A DNA stretch of 64,000 nucleotides from Aalborgiella sp963841045 (GCA_963841045.1 CAWJBD010000002.1:62001-126000); one strand, 5' to 3'. Shown: positions 8,779 through 17,574, counted from the stretch's first letter. Notes: generated by a model not told the origin, from the sequence alone. Made by a program: numbers and translations.

Positions 8779-9654
8779 GCACGCAACCCACTTTCAAACT
8801 CGCCGGCGTGATGGGCTGGCCCATCGCCCATTCGCGTTCACCCAGTATTCACAACCATTGGATCCAGCAACATGGATTGAACGGCGCTTATGTGCTGCTG
8901 CCGGTAGACCCTGCCAACTTGCAAGCCGCACTCAAAGGTTTGTCGGCTTTGGGTTTTGCCGGCTGCAATTTGACCATTCCGCACAAGGTGATGGCCTTGT
9001 CTTTGGTGGACCGCATTGATGCCACGGCCAGACGCATGGGCGCCATCAACACCATTGTGGTGGAAGCTGATGGTTCATTGAGCGGTTACAACAACGATGG
9101 TTTTGGCTACATCCAAAGCTTGCGCGATGCGCATCAAGAGTGGCGCGCAGACGCCGGCCCGGTATTGGTAATGGGCGCGGGCGGTGCAGCCCGTGCGGTG
9201 ATTGTGAGTTTGGCCGAGCAAGGCGCCAAAGACATTCGCATTTGCAACCGCACGGCAAGCTCAGCACATGCATTGGCAACAGAATTTACCGCCGATTTTG
9301 CACAGGCCTCTGACGCAGCCAAAGGTGCAGTGGTGACAGCCGTGCCGTGGGAAAAGCGGCACGATGCGGTCGCTGACGTGATGCTTCTTGTCAACACCAC
9401 CAGCCAAGGCATGGGCAGCAACCCTGCGCTTGATTTGTCATTGGATCAATTACCGCCTCAAGCTTTGGTGTCCGACATTGTGTACATACCGCAAGAAACG
9501 CCCTTGCTCAATAGCCGCCAAAGCACGCGGCAATCCTACAGCGGGTGGATTGGGTATGTTGTTGCACCAAGCCAGACCGGCATTCAATGCCTGGTTTGGC
9601 GTGATGCCGGAAGTGACACCAGCGCTGCGTCAAAAAGTCGAAGCAACGCTGTAA
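8775..9654 (+). CDS. aroE: Shikimate (or quinate/shikimate) dehydrogenase (one frameshift near 3' end)
   Basis: AroE-family enzymes interconvert 3-dehydroshikimate and shikimate with NADP; some members act in quinate or shikimate catabolism. The sequence shows GVMGWPIAHSRSPSIHN (substrate Ser pair), NLTIPHKVMAL (catalytic Lys), INTIV, YNNDGFGY (catalytic Asp), the nucleotide-binding VMGAGGAARAVI and NTTSQGM. After PQETPLL one extra A near 9512 shifts the frame; the true C-terminus is AAKARGNPTAGGLGMLLHQA ending at 9654. It is coupled to the pmd LysR regulator by a 4-base overlap. This suggests a peripheral route from shikimate/dehydroshikimate to protocatechuate rather than aromatic amino acid synthesis, though that is inference. 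Confidence 0.88.
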
Positions 9655-9657
9655 ATT

Positions 9658-9718
9658 TATAAGAAATTGGCCTGTAGCCGGCGTATTTATTGCCTATGTT
9701 GCTATTAAATATATAGCA
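9658..9718 (+). repeat. Dispersed 60-bp repeat, copy 3
   Basis: A near-consensus copy starting 4 bases after the restored aroE stop. It contains TAGCCGGCGTATTTATTGCC and the hairpin TGCTATTAAATATATAGCA. It lies between aroE and the convergent oxidoreductase gene. Confidence 0.92.
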
Positions 9719-9760
9719 ATAATATCAATCAACTGAAAATAGCTGCACAAACGCGAAGTT

Positions 9761-10663
9761 CTAGTCTGGCTTGTGTTTTGAATGGGCAATCAAACGATCG
9801 GCATAGTCTTGCCATTTTGGTTTTTTCTCTAAACCATCAAACACACCATCGCGCGCCAAGCCAGCCACCCAGTCGTGTTTTTTCGCAATGGCAGACGTCA
9901 TGATGGGTTCAAAGCCGGCCTCATTGACGGTGTTGGCCGATTCGCGCATTTCTTCGGCGCGGCGTTTGCCGTGTTGCACCACGCGGCTGAAAAAATACGC
10001 GCCTGTTTGTTGCCAATCGATGCTGGGAAATGTTTCTGCCAGTGTCGGCAGCACATGGTCTTCCACTCCGTATTTTCGTGCGGTGGTGTAGCTTTCAATC
10101 ACCAAAGCTTCCAGGCCCTTGATCATCACGCTGCGGCTCATTTTGATGGCGCTGGCCACGCCGATGTCTGCGCTCACCACTTTGACGTCCATACCAAACC
10201 CAAGCAATTGCGGTGCGATGTTGGCGGCTGTCGCGCCACCCAACAGCATGGGTACACGAACGCCGTAGGGCGGTATGCTGGTCATCACACCGGCTTCGAT
10301 GTAGTGCCCACCTGCAGCTTCAATCACCTTGGCAGCAGCTTGCTTGGTGGCAGGCGAGGCGGAATTCAAATCTAAAAACACACAGCCTTTGTTGATGTAT
10401 TTGGCAGCCTCTTCGGCCACTGCCAATGTTTGTGAAGCTGTAACGGCTGAGATGATGAAGTTGCTTGCTTTGCACAGCGCTTTCATGCCATCACACGCGA
10501 TGAAGCCCGCTTGTGTCGCGTGTTGGATTTCAGTTGGAGCTGTGATTGGCGTGGTGAATTTCAAATCCCACACCTGCACAGATTGCATGTGCTGCTGCAA
10601 ACCTGCGGTGATGATTTTGCCGACTTCACCATAGCCGACCATGCCCAGTTGTGTGAGGTGCAT
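9761..10663 (-). CDS. NAD(P)-binding 6-phosphogluconate dehydrogenase-like oxidoreductase (DUF1932 type)
   Basis: A 300-residue protein of the 3-hydroxyisobutyrate/6-phosphogluconate dehydrogenase superfamily. It has an N-terminal Rossmann motif LGMVGYGEVGKIITAGL at residue 6, VFLDLNSASPATKQ, GGHYIEAGVMTSIPP and the helical C-terminal domain with KMSRSVMIKGLEAL. In this superfamily a Lys in the long helix is catalytic; here the K of AIKMSRSVMIKG is a candidate. Similar genes occur beside aromatic-degradation clusters, but the substrate is unknown. It is followed downstream by aroE (convergent) and preceded by a Bug-type gene on the same strand. Confidence 0.8.
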   Translation of the reverse strand: MHLTQLGMVGYGEVGKIITAGLQQHMQSVQVWDLKFTTPITAPTEIQHATQAGFIACDGMKALCKASNFIISAVTASQTLAVAEEAAKYINKGCVFLDLNSASPATKQAAAKVIEAAGGHYIEAGVMTSIPPYGVRVPMLLGGATAANIAPQLLGFGMDVKVVSADIGVASAIKMSRSVMIKGLEALVIESYTTARKYGVEDHVLPTLAETFPSIDWQQTGAYFFSRVVQHGKRRAEEMRESANTVNEAGFEPIMTSAIAKKHDWVAGLARDGVFDGLEKKPKWQDYADRLIAHSKHKPD

Positions 10664-10696
10664 ACCAACAGATTCCGAAAAATGATGGCTTGGGAT

Positions 10697-11701
10697 TTAT
10701 TGTTTAGGAATGTTCGCGCGGTTGATCACTTCGCCCCAGCGTTTGATTTCAGCGTTCAACAATTCACCTAACAGTTCAGGGCTGCTGGCATCGGCTTCAA
10801 CGCCCAAATCCGCCAACTTCTTTTTCACATCAGCAGATGCCAAAGCGGTGCTGGCCGCAGCATTGAGTTTGGCCACTATGTCTTTGGGTGTTTTTGCAGA
10901 AACGGCCAAAGCGTTCCAAGACGCGGCATTCATGTTGGCAACGCCAGATTCTTTGGCTGTGGGTATATTCGGCATGCTGGGTGCGCGCTTCAAACCCATG
11001 ACCGCCAATGCGTGAATGGCTTTGGCTTCAATTTGCGTTTTGACAGGTCCCAATATTTCAACCGCAGCGTCAATTTGCCCACCACGCAAAGCCGTTACCA
11101 CTGCTGGCGTGCCATTGAACGGCACAATTTGGATGTTGATGCCAGCGGTGGATTTGAACAATTCTGCCGCTAAATTTTGCGTGCTGCCAATGTTGATGGT
11201 GCCCACATTGAGTTTGCCTGGGTTGGCTTTGGCAAAGGCCAACAAGTCTGCCAGTGTCTTGAAGGGTGAATCAGCCTTGGTAACCAAGGCAATGTCGAAA
11301 AAGCCCAAAGTCGATACCGGCGCAAAGTCTTTGACAGTGTCAAATGGCAATGATTTGAACAAGCTGGCCGATACCGCGGTGCCATTGGACATCAACAGCA
11401 GGGTACTGCCATCGGGTTCCGATTTGGCCACCAATTCGCCTGCGGCAATGCCACCCGCACCAGGTTTGTTTTCGATCACCACGGCTTGCCCCAAAATCTC
11501 TGCCATCTTGGCGCCTACGGTGCGTGCGGTCAAATCGGCAATGCCGCCCGCACCAAAAGGCACCACAATTTTGATGGCTTTGTTGGGAAAGCTGGCAGCT
11601 GTTTGCGCGTGCGCAAAGTTTGCGGCGAAACCCAGTGTCAATGCACTGGCACAGACAAAAGATTTGAAGAAAGATAGTTTGGGGTGTTGGGGTTTGTTCA
11701 T
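10697..11701 (-). CDS. Bug-family tripartite tricarboxylate transporter substrate-binding protein
   Basis: Bug proteins are periplasmic receptors, very abundant in Comamonadaceae and Alcaligenaceae, that bind carboxylates and often lack linked TctAB membrane genes. The chosen start at 11701 gives 334 residues with a clear signal peptide (positive KPQHPKLSFFK, hydrophobic core, cleavage near AHA-QTA). The mature part begins FPNKAIKIVVPFGAGGIADLTAR, followed by the family motif IENKPGAGGIAAGELVAK. No tctAB genes are in the window. Position behind the pmd region hints at an aromatic or dicarboxylate ligand, but this is not shown by sequence. Confidence 0.9.
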   Translation of the reverse strand: MNKPQHPKLSFFKSFVCASALTLGFAANFAHAQTAASFPNKAIKIVVPFGAGGIADLTARTVGAKMAEILGQAVVIENKPGAGGIAAGELVAKSEPDGSTLLLMSNGTAVSASLFKSLPFDTVKDFAPVSTLGFFDIALVTKADSPFKTLADLLAFAKANPGKLNVGTINIGSTQNLAAELFKSTAGINIQIVPFNGTPAVVTALRGGQIDAAVEILGPVKTQIEAKAIHALAVMGLKRAPSMPNIPTAKESGVANMNAASWNALAVSAKTPKDIVAKLNAAASTALASADVKKKLADLGVEADASSPELLGELLNAEIKRWGEVINRANIPKQ

Positions 11702-11766
11702 GCCAGAAATTCTAGTGCAGAACATGGCATTGTCCAAACCACCCTATCCGCTTAGCCCTGCATGGT

Positions 11767-12843
11767 TTATTTATAGCCCACACGGTCCAACATTTGTTGC
11801 ACCTTGGTTTGGTTTTTAGCGATTGACGTCAGTGGAATTGTTTCGCTTTTGAATGCGCCACCGCTCATGGCTTTCAAAGCGGCGTTGTCAATGGTCACAC
11901 CTTTCACAGTGGGCCATTCGTTGTTGCCATTGGCAAAGTGGTTTTGTGCAAAAGGGCTGGCCAAGTATTCCATGAACAAAATTGCGTTGTCACGGTTTTT
12001 GGCGTACTTGGCTACTGCTCCGCCGGCAATGTTCATGTGGGTGCCCCAGGTACTTTGGTTGGGGAACACAATACCCACTTTTTCCATGGTAGCGCGGTCT
12101 TCTGGGTTGGTGGAGCGCATCATGCGCGCCACGTAATAGGTGTTGGTCAGCGCTACACCGCATTCGCCGGATGCGACGGCTTTGATTTGATCAGTGTCAC
12201 CTCCCTTGGGTGCGCGCGCCATGTTGTCAACCATGCCTTTGAGGAATGTTTCTGTTTTGGCTTCGCCCATGTGTTCCATGATGGTCGAGAACAAGCTCAA
12301 GTTATAAGGGTGTGAGCCAGAGCGAGTGCAAACTTTGCCTTTGTTTTTAGAATCGGCCAATTCTTCATAAGTGTCCACATCGTCTCTTTTAACTTTGACT
12401 TTGTCGTACACAATCACGCGCGCGCGGGTTGAGAAGCCAGTCCATGTCACGCCGTCTTTGGTGGCGGCGGAGCGTAAATTGGCTGGAATACTGTCGTCCA
12501 ACAGTTTGGATTTGATGGGCTGAAACAAACCTTCAGAATCGGCCTTGGTTAACCGTGCTGCATCCACCAACAAAATCAAATCGGCAGGAGAAGCCGAGCC
12601 TTCGGCTTTCAACCGAGAAATGATGCCGGCATCGTCAGAATCCACGCGGTTGATTTTGATGCCCGTGGTTTTGGTGAAAGTGGCATACAAGGTTTCGTCG
12701 GTGGCATAGTGGCGTGCCGAATACAGGTTCAAAACCTTTTCGCTTGCTGGCGCATTGGTTTGCGCCTGTGCGGCACTCAAACCCACCGCGCACAGCAGCG
12801 AAAGGAAGGTGAGGGGTAATAGCGATTTCTGCGTGACAAACAT
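11767..12843 (-). CDS. fbpA: Ferric iron ABC transporter, periplasmic binding protein (FutA/FbpA type)
   Basis: This 358-residue periplasmic ferric-binding protein would deliver Fe(III) to the FbpBC importer. A signal peptide with cleavage near AQA-QTNAP is present. The mature protein begins VLNLYSARHYATDETLY, has KGKVCTRSGSHPYNLSL and the ligand-bearing TNTYYVARM pair of tyrosines, as in FutA-type ferric-binding proteins. A near-perfect Fur box lies 46 bases upstream, so iron repression is likely. An FNR/ANR-like site is found further upstream. fbpB precedes it on the same strand with a 147-base gap, enough for a separate promoter. Confidence 0.93.
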   Translation of the reverse strand: MFVTQKSLLPLTFLSLLCAVGLSAAQAQTNAPASEKVLNLYSARHYATDETLYATFTKTTGIKINRVDSDDAGIISRLKAEGSASPADLILLVDAARLTKADSEGLFQPIKSKLLDDSIPANLRSAATKDGVTWTGFSTRARVIVYDKVKVKRDDVDTYEELADSKNKGKVCTRSGSHPYNLSLFSTIMEHMGEAKTETFLKGMVDNMARAPKGGDTDQIKAVASGECGVALTNTYYVARMMRSTNPEDRATMEKVGIVFPNQSTWGTHMNIAGGAVAKYAKNRDNAILFMEYLASPFAQNHFANGNNEWPTVKGVTIDNAALKAMSGGAFKSETIPLTSIAKNQTKVQQMLDRVGYK

Positions 12844-12888
12844 GGCGGCTCCTAATTCAGAACAATAACGAAATACAGTAAAAGTAAA

Positions 12889-12903
12889 TGAGAATGATTC
12901 TCA
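12889..12903. promoter_or_regulatory. Fur box upstream of fbpA
   Basis: TGAGAATGATTCTCA is a perfect 15-bp palindrome matching the core of the Fur consensus (GATAATGATAATCATTATC-like). It lies 46 bases upstream of the fbpA start and would overlap its promoter. Confidence 0.85.
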
Positions 12904-12930
12904 ATCATATCACAAAACGACAAAATGGGC

Positions 12931-12944
12931 TTGACCTGCGTCAA
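12931..12944. promoter_or_regulatory. FNR/ANR-like box upstream of fbpA
   Basis: TTGACCTGCGTCAA is a perfect TTGAC-N4-GTCAA inverted repeat, the spacing and half-site form recognised by FNR/ANR regulators (consensus TTGAT-N4-ATCAA). It lies 28 bases upstream of the Fur box in the fbpB-fbpA gap. The function is inferred from motif and position only. Confidence 0.55.
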
Positions 12945-12990
12945 GGACTGCGCAGTCTGCTGAAAATTTGGCAAGGATTTGTTTGAAAAA

Positions 12991-14694
12991 CTAACGCGAC
13001 CGCAAGGTGCGGCTGAGCAATATCACGGGCAAAAGTCCCACCAACACCAGGGCTAATGCGGGCAAAGCGGCTTCGCCCAAGCGCTCATCGCGGGCCAATT
13101 GGTAAGCCACCACCGCCAAAGTGTCGGAGTTAAAAGGGCGCAACACCAAGGTGGCGGGTAGCTCTTTCATCACATCTACAAATACCAAAAGCGCAGCTGC
13201 TGCGACTGAGCGTTTGAGCAAGGGAGCATGTATGCGTTTCAATAAATGCAGGCCTGAAGTGCCCAGCATGCGGGCTGATTCGTCAAAGCTGGTAGGAATT
13301 TTGGCGTAGCCACTTTGTACCGATTGCAGTGCCACACCACTGAAGCGCACCACGTATGCCCAAACAATGCCGACTGCAGTGGCGGTCACCCAATAGCCAA
13401 CACCCATTGAGGGGAATAAGTTTTGCAGCCATCCCACAGCCAATAACAAACCCACCACAATCACCGCCCCAGGTATGGCATAGCCCACGCTGGCCAATTG
13501 CGCCACTCCATGCAACCATTTATTTTGTCGGGTGCGCACGGCGAAGGCCAAGCCAATCGCCACCACAACGGTTATCACTGTGCTGATGCCGCCCAGCATC
13601 ATGCTGTTGGCAATCCAATGTCCAAATTGCTGCCATGGCAATTGCACATCGGGGTCAGACCAGTTAGCGGCAAGCGGTCTTAACATGAAAATCAAAGGCA
13701 AAATAAACCCCATCATTATTGGTATAAGGCAAGCCAGCCAAGCCAGCAAAAGTGCAATCCCTTGGAGTTTCATGGGTTGCTGCGCTTGTTGTGAACCTGC
13801 TGCAATTTTGTTGCTGGAAAAACGCATTTTTTGCTGCGCACGTCGCTCTAACTTCAAAAGCAGCATCACCAATACCAAAAGCATGGTGGCCAACTGCGCT
13901 GCGGCGATGCGGTTGTCCATCACCAACCAAGCTTTGTAGACACCTGCGGTAAAGGTTTGAATGCCGAAGTAACTGGACACACCAAAATCAGCCAAGGTTT
14001 CCATCAATGCCAAGGCCACACCTGCAGCTACCGCTGGTCGTGCCAGTGGTAGCGCTATTTGCCTGATGCGGCGCGGTAAGGTGGCCCCTAACAAGCGGCC
14101 TGCGTCCATTAAATGTGCGGCACGTTCTGACAATGCCGTGCGTGTCAGCAAATAGACATAGGGGTACAAACAAAAGGTGAATACCCAGGCGGCACCCGCT
14201 ACATTGCGCACTTCTGGAAACACGCGCCCTTCTAAACCAAAATTGTGGCGAATGGCGGTTTGCAGTGGTCCACTGAACTGTAAAAAATCTGTGTAAGCAT
14301 AAGCCACCACATACGCAGGCATGGCCAGTGGCAAGAGCAAAGCCCATTCAAAAATTTTGCGGCCTCTAAAGTCAAACAAGGTCACGGCCAATGCGGCACC
14401 CACACCAATCATGGCCACACCTATGGCCACACTGACACACAAAATGAGCGTGGTCCAAGCGTAATCGGGCAAAACCGTTTGGCTGATCTCTTTCAGAATC
14501 TGTGCCGACTCATTGTTCCATTGCAGCCACGATAGCAATAGGGCAGTCACTGGCAGCAGCAGCACAAGGGCAAAAATAGCCAATAAAGCCCACATGATCC
14601 ATCGCCCCACGTGCAACAAAGGCGCAGGCGCAACACCATACGCTGTCTGAGGTTTCAGCGTTTGGGTGAATTGGTTGGAAGAATGTGACGACAT
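12991..14694 (-). CDS. fbpB: Ferric iron ABC transporter, fused permease
   Basis: A 567-residue inner-membrane permease with two homologous halves, each with about six membrane segments, as in FbpB/SfuB iron(III) permeases. The start at 14694 (MSSHSSNQFTQ) avoids an upstream in-frame extension overlapping the divergent promoter. The two ABC-coupling (EAA-like) loops are visible near LLGATLPRRIRQIALPLARP and ESARMLGTSGLHLLKRIHAP. Hydrophobic stretches such as MWALLAIFALVLLLPVTALLL mark the first segment. It is divergent from fbpC and upstream of fbpA, completing a three-part importer. Confidence 0.92.
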   Translation of the reverse strand: MSSHSSNQFTQTLKPQTAYGVAPAPLLHVGRWIMWALLAIFALVLLLPVTALLLSWLQWNNESAQILKEISQTVLPDYAWTTLILCVSVAIGVAMIGVGAALAVTLFDFRGRKIFEWALLLPLAMPAYVVAYAYTDFLQFSGPLQTAIRHNFGLEGRVFPEVRNVAGAAWVFTFCLYPYVYLLTRTALSERAAHLMDAGRLLGATLPRRIRQIALPLARPAVAAGVALALMETLADFGVSSYFGIQTFTAGVYKAWLVMDNRIAAAQLATMLLVLVMLLLKLERRAQQKMRFSSNKIAAGSQQAQQPMKLQGIALLLAWLACLIPIMMGFILPLIFMLRPLAANWSDPDVQLPWQQFGHWIANSMMLGGISTVITVVVAIGLAFAVRTRQNKWLHGVAQLASVGYAIPGAVIVVGLLLAVGWLQNLFPSMGVGYWVTATAVGIVWAYVVRFSGVALQSVQSGYAKIPTSFDESARMLGTSGLHLLKRIHAPLLKRSVAAAALLVFVDVMKELPATLVLRPFNSDTLAVVAYQLARDERLGEAALPALALVLVGLLPVILLSRTLRSR

Positions 14695-14728
14695 GAATTT
14701 ACGGGACTGCTTCAAATGCGAATTGTAC

Positions 14729-14747
14729 GCATGCGCATGGCGCATGC
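14729..14747. promoter_or_regulatory. Inverted repeat in the fbpB/fbpC divergent promoter
   Basis: GCATGCGC-ATG-GCGCATGC is a perfect 8-bp inverted repeat around a 3-base centre. It is flanked by further GTAC pairs (left directly, right after AT). It lies in the 75-base space between the divergent fbpB and fbpC starts. It does not resemble a Fur box. It could be an operator or a hairpin in the fbpC leader. Confidence 0.5.
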
Positions 14748-14769
14748 ATGTACCCCTACAATAAGCGCT

Positions 14770-15876
14770 ATGTTTTTAGAAGTCTCTCAGCTCCAAGTTA
14801 AATACGCCAAAAGGTCCAAAGCCGCAGTGGATGCGGTCACTTTTGGTTTGCGCGCCGGTGACATTGGTGTGTTGATTGGGCCTTCGGGTTGCGGCAAAAC
14901 CACGCTCTTACGCGCAGTGGCGGGCCTGGAAAAAGCCAGTGCGGGGGACATCAAGTTGGCAGGCCATGTGGTCAGTAGCGCCACAGAATTTGTGCCCGCA
15001 GAGTCGCGCAAAATTGGCATGGTGTTTCAAGACTACGCGCTGTTTCCGCATTTGGATGTGGCGCAAAACATTGCATTTGGTCTGACACATATTCCCAAAA
15101 ATGAACGCGCAAGCCGTGTGGCTGAGGTGCTGGATTTGGTTGAGCTTGCAGGCTCAGAGCACCGCTACCCGCATGAACTGTCAGGCGGGCAACAACAGCG
15201 GGTGGCCTTGGCACGTGCTTTGGCACCTAAGCCGCAATTGCTGCTGCTGGACGAACCCTTTTCAAATCTCGATGTCGATTTGCGCGAACATCTGGCGCAT
15301 GAGTTGCGAGTGATTCTTAAAAATGCCAATGCCACCGCCTTGTTTGTCACGCATGATCAACTGGAAGCCTTTGCCATTGGCGATGTGATTGGCGTCATGC
15401 ACGAAGGGCATTTGCACCAATGGGACGATGCCTACACCTTGTACCACCGACCAGCGACACGCTTTGTGGCGAGTTTCATTGGGCATGGTGTTTTCATGCC
15501 AGCAACCATTTGCGAGGGCTGTGCCAACGTGAAAAACCCGTTGAAAAACCATGTCCTGGTGCACACGCCCATGGGGGATTTGGTCGATCTAGAAGAATGC
15601 CCTTTACCCAGCGCCTATCCCAATGGTGAATGCGATGTGTTGCTGCGTGCGGACGATATTGTGCATGACGATTTATCGGCAATTGAGGCCAAAATTTTGC
15701 GCAAATCATTCCGTGGTTCAGAATTTTTGTATACCTTGCGATTGAAAACGGGTGAGACCGTGATGGCGCATGTGCCCAGTCACCATGACCACAAAGTGGG
15801 TGCATGGGTGGGTATTCGCGCCGAGGTGGACCATGTGGTGACATTTGCGCGCCAGCAAAATACGCAAGCAATTTAA
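14770..15876 (+). CDS. fbpC: Ferric iron ABC transporter, ATP-binding protein
   Basis: A 368-residue ATPase for the FbpAB importer. The start at 14770 (MFLEVSQLQVKY) is chosen because ABC domains begin here; longer in-frame starts run into the divergent promoter. Motifs: Walker A GPSGCGKTTLLRAVAG near residue 39, Q-loop VFQDYALFPH, signature LSGGQQQRVALARAL, Walker B LLLLDEPFSNLD and the H-loop FVTHDQLEAF. A C-terminal TOBE-type regulatory region follows. It is divergent from fbpB. Confidence 0.93.
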   Translation: MFLEVSQLQVKYAKRSKAAVDAVTFGLRAGDIGVLIGPSGCGKTTLLRAVAGLEKASAGDIKLAGHVVSSATEFVPAESRKIGMVFQDYALFPHLDVAQNIAFGLTHIPKNERASRVAEVLDLVELAGSEHRYPHELSGGQQQRVALARALAPKPQLLLLDEPFSNLDVDLREHLAHELRVILKNANATALFVTHDQLEAFAIGDVIGVMHEGHLHQWDDAYTLYHRPATRFVASFIGHGVFMPATICEGCANVKNPLKNHVLVHTPMGDLVDLEECPLPSAYPNGECDVLLRADDIVHDDLSAIEAKILRKSFRGSEFLYTLRLKTGETVMAHVPSHHDHKVGAWVGIRAEVDHVVTFARQQNTQAI

Positions 15877-15957
15877 ACGCTGGCTTTAACCTCATCTAAA
15901 TAAGTCTTTCACTTTCGCTGGTAACATCTTTCTTCATCTATTCAAATCGCAAGCAAC

Positions 15958-16671
15958 ATGAAACCTGATCAAGCCCAAAACGATAACGCACATGACATCG
16001 GTCGCCCCATGTCGGCGGTGATTCGCGAGCGCATTAAAAATGCCAACAAAGGCTACTTTGCCAACGACAACATTGGTGAATTTTTGCAAGTCGGTGATTT
16101 GGAAAAACTGCTGGACGAAGTTCAATCCAAAATGCAAGGCGTTTTGGAAAGCTTGGTAATCGATACCGAAAACGACCACAACACCCGCGATACCGCCAGA
16201 CGCGTGGCGAAGATGTACCTCAAAGAGGTTTTCAAAGGGCGCTATGTGCCAGCGCCGGACATCACCGAATTTCCCAATGTCGGGCATCTGAACGAGCTCA
16301 TGATTGTGGGTCCCATCACCGTGCGCAGTGCCTGTTCACACCATTTGTGCCCCGTGATTGGCAAAGTATGGGTGGGCATCTTGCCGAACAAAAACACCAA
16401 CGTGATTGGCTTGTCCAAATACGCGCGCTTGGCCGAATGGGTGATGGGCAGACCGCAAATTCAAGAGGAAGCGGTGTTGCAATTGGCCGATTTGATTGAA
16501 GATAAAACCCGCCCCGACGGCGTTGCTGTGGTCATGGAAGCCACCCACTTTTGCATGGGCTGGCGTGGTGTGAAAGACCTGGACAGCAAAATGATCAATT
16601 CCGTCATGCGCGGTGCATTCTTGAGCGACATGAACCTGCGTCGCGAATTTTTGGCGCTGATACCCAAATAA
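15958..16671 (+). CDS. folE: GTP cyclohydrolase I family protein (variant zinc motif)
   Basis: GTP cyclohydrolase I makes 7,8-dihydroneopterin triphosphate, the first step to folate and pterins. The 237-residue protein has the conserved block around TENDHNTRDTARRVAKMYLKEVF, the zinc region VRSACSHHLCPVIGKVWVGI, VIGLSKYARL and the second zinc Cys in EATHFCMGWRGV. The usual CEHH zinc motif reads CSHH here, and several other positions differ from the common FolE. It lies downstream of the iron importer and 20 bases before a DMT exporter. The family call is firm; whether this is the housekeeping enzyme or a paralogue cannot be told. Confidence 0.88.
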   Translation: MKPDQAQNDNAHDIGRPMSAVIRERIKNANKGYFANDNIGEFLQVGDLEKLLDEVQSKMQGVLESLVIDTENDHNTRDTARRVAKMYLKEVFKGRYVPAPDITEFPNVGHLNELMIVGPITVRSACSHHLCPVIGKVWVGILPNKNTNVIGLSKYARLAEWVMGRPQIQEEAVLQLADLIEDKTRPDGVAVVMEATHFCMGWRGVKDLDSKMINSVMRGAFLSDMNLRREFLALIPK

Positions 16672-16690
16672 ACAAACCTTGCCCTAAGCC

Positions 16691-17572
16691 TTGCCAGTCA
16701 CCGCGCTCATACTGGTTCTGATTGCTGCGGTTATCCACGCTACGTGGAATATCGCCGCTAAAAAAGCGCACGGCGATGCGCGTTTTTCCTTCTTCTCAAG
16801 TTTCATCATGGCGGTCTTTTGGGGGCCATTTGTCATTTGGTACGGTTGGGATGCGGTGCCAAGATGGGGCGCGCTTGAATGGACATTTTTGGCCATCAGT
16901 GGATTGATACATTGGGCCTACTACATTATTTTGCTCAGAGGCTATCGCCAGAGTGACCTCACGGTGGTGTACCCACTGGCGCGTGGCAGTGGCCCTTTGA
17001 TTTCATCCATGGTTGCCATTGTTGTGTTTGGCGAGCGCATTTCAGCCATGGGTTTTCTGGGTATCTTGGGCGTGGTGCTGGGTGTGTTTCTCATTGCTGG
17101 CGGACCCGGATTGTTCCGGGCGGCGCATGACCCTGCCAAGAAAGACCGCATCAAAGCGGGCGTATTTTGGGGGCTGCTGACAGGGGTGTTCATTTCGGCT
17201 TACACCATTTTGGATGCCTATGCAGTCAAAATGTTGGCGATATCACCCATCCTGTTTGACTACTGGTCCAACATGTTGCGCATGCCCTTTGCGCTGGTGC
17301 CCGTGTTGCGTGATTTGCCTGAAGCCAAGCGGCTGTGGCAGTTGCAATGGAAATACGCTGCCATCGTTGCCATCATCAGTCCTGTTGGTTATGTCATGGT
17401 GCTGTATGCCATGCAAATTGCGCCAGTGAGCCACGTAGCACCCGCGCGCGAGGTCAGCATGCTGTTTGCCGCCTTTGTGGGTGGTCACCTTTTGGGCGAG
17501 ACAGACCGCGGCCTGCGCATCATCGGCGCGGCCGCCATCGCTCTGGGCGTGGCAGCCTTGGCTTTGGGGTAA
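16691..17572 (+). CDS. EamA/DMT-family transporter
   Basis: A 293-residue inner-membrane protein with ten predicted hydrophobic segments in two EamA repeats, the drug/metabolite transporter architecture. The second repeat begins near KAGVFWGLLTGVFISAYTILDAY; the first shows VVYPLARGSGPLISSMVAI. The start must be TTG at 16691, because an in-frame stop lies at 16685-16687 and the next start would delete the first membrane helix. It follows folE with 19 bases between, so co-expression is likely. The substrate is unknown. Confidence 0.87.
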   Translation: MPVTALILVLIAAVIHATWNIAAKKAHGDARFSFFSSFIMAVFWGPFVIWYGWDAVPRWGALEWTFLAISGLIHWAYYIILLRGYRQSDLTVVYPLARGSGPLISSMVAIVVFGERISAMGFLGILGVVLGVFLIAGGPGLFRAAHDPAKKDRIKAGVFWGLLTGVFISAYTILDAYAVKMLAISPILFDYWSNMLRMPFALVPVLRDLPEAKRLWQLQWKYAAIVAIISPVGYVMVLYAMQIAPVSHVAPAREVSMLFAAFVGGHLLGETDRGLRIIGAAAIALGVAALALG

Positions 17573-17574
17573 TT

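Noticed and set aside
11016..11819. Long plus-strand open frame (267 codons) opposite the Bug gene
   Set aside because: It is the antisense of a conserved Bug protein with signal peptide; no coding features of its own.
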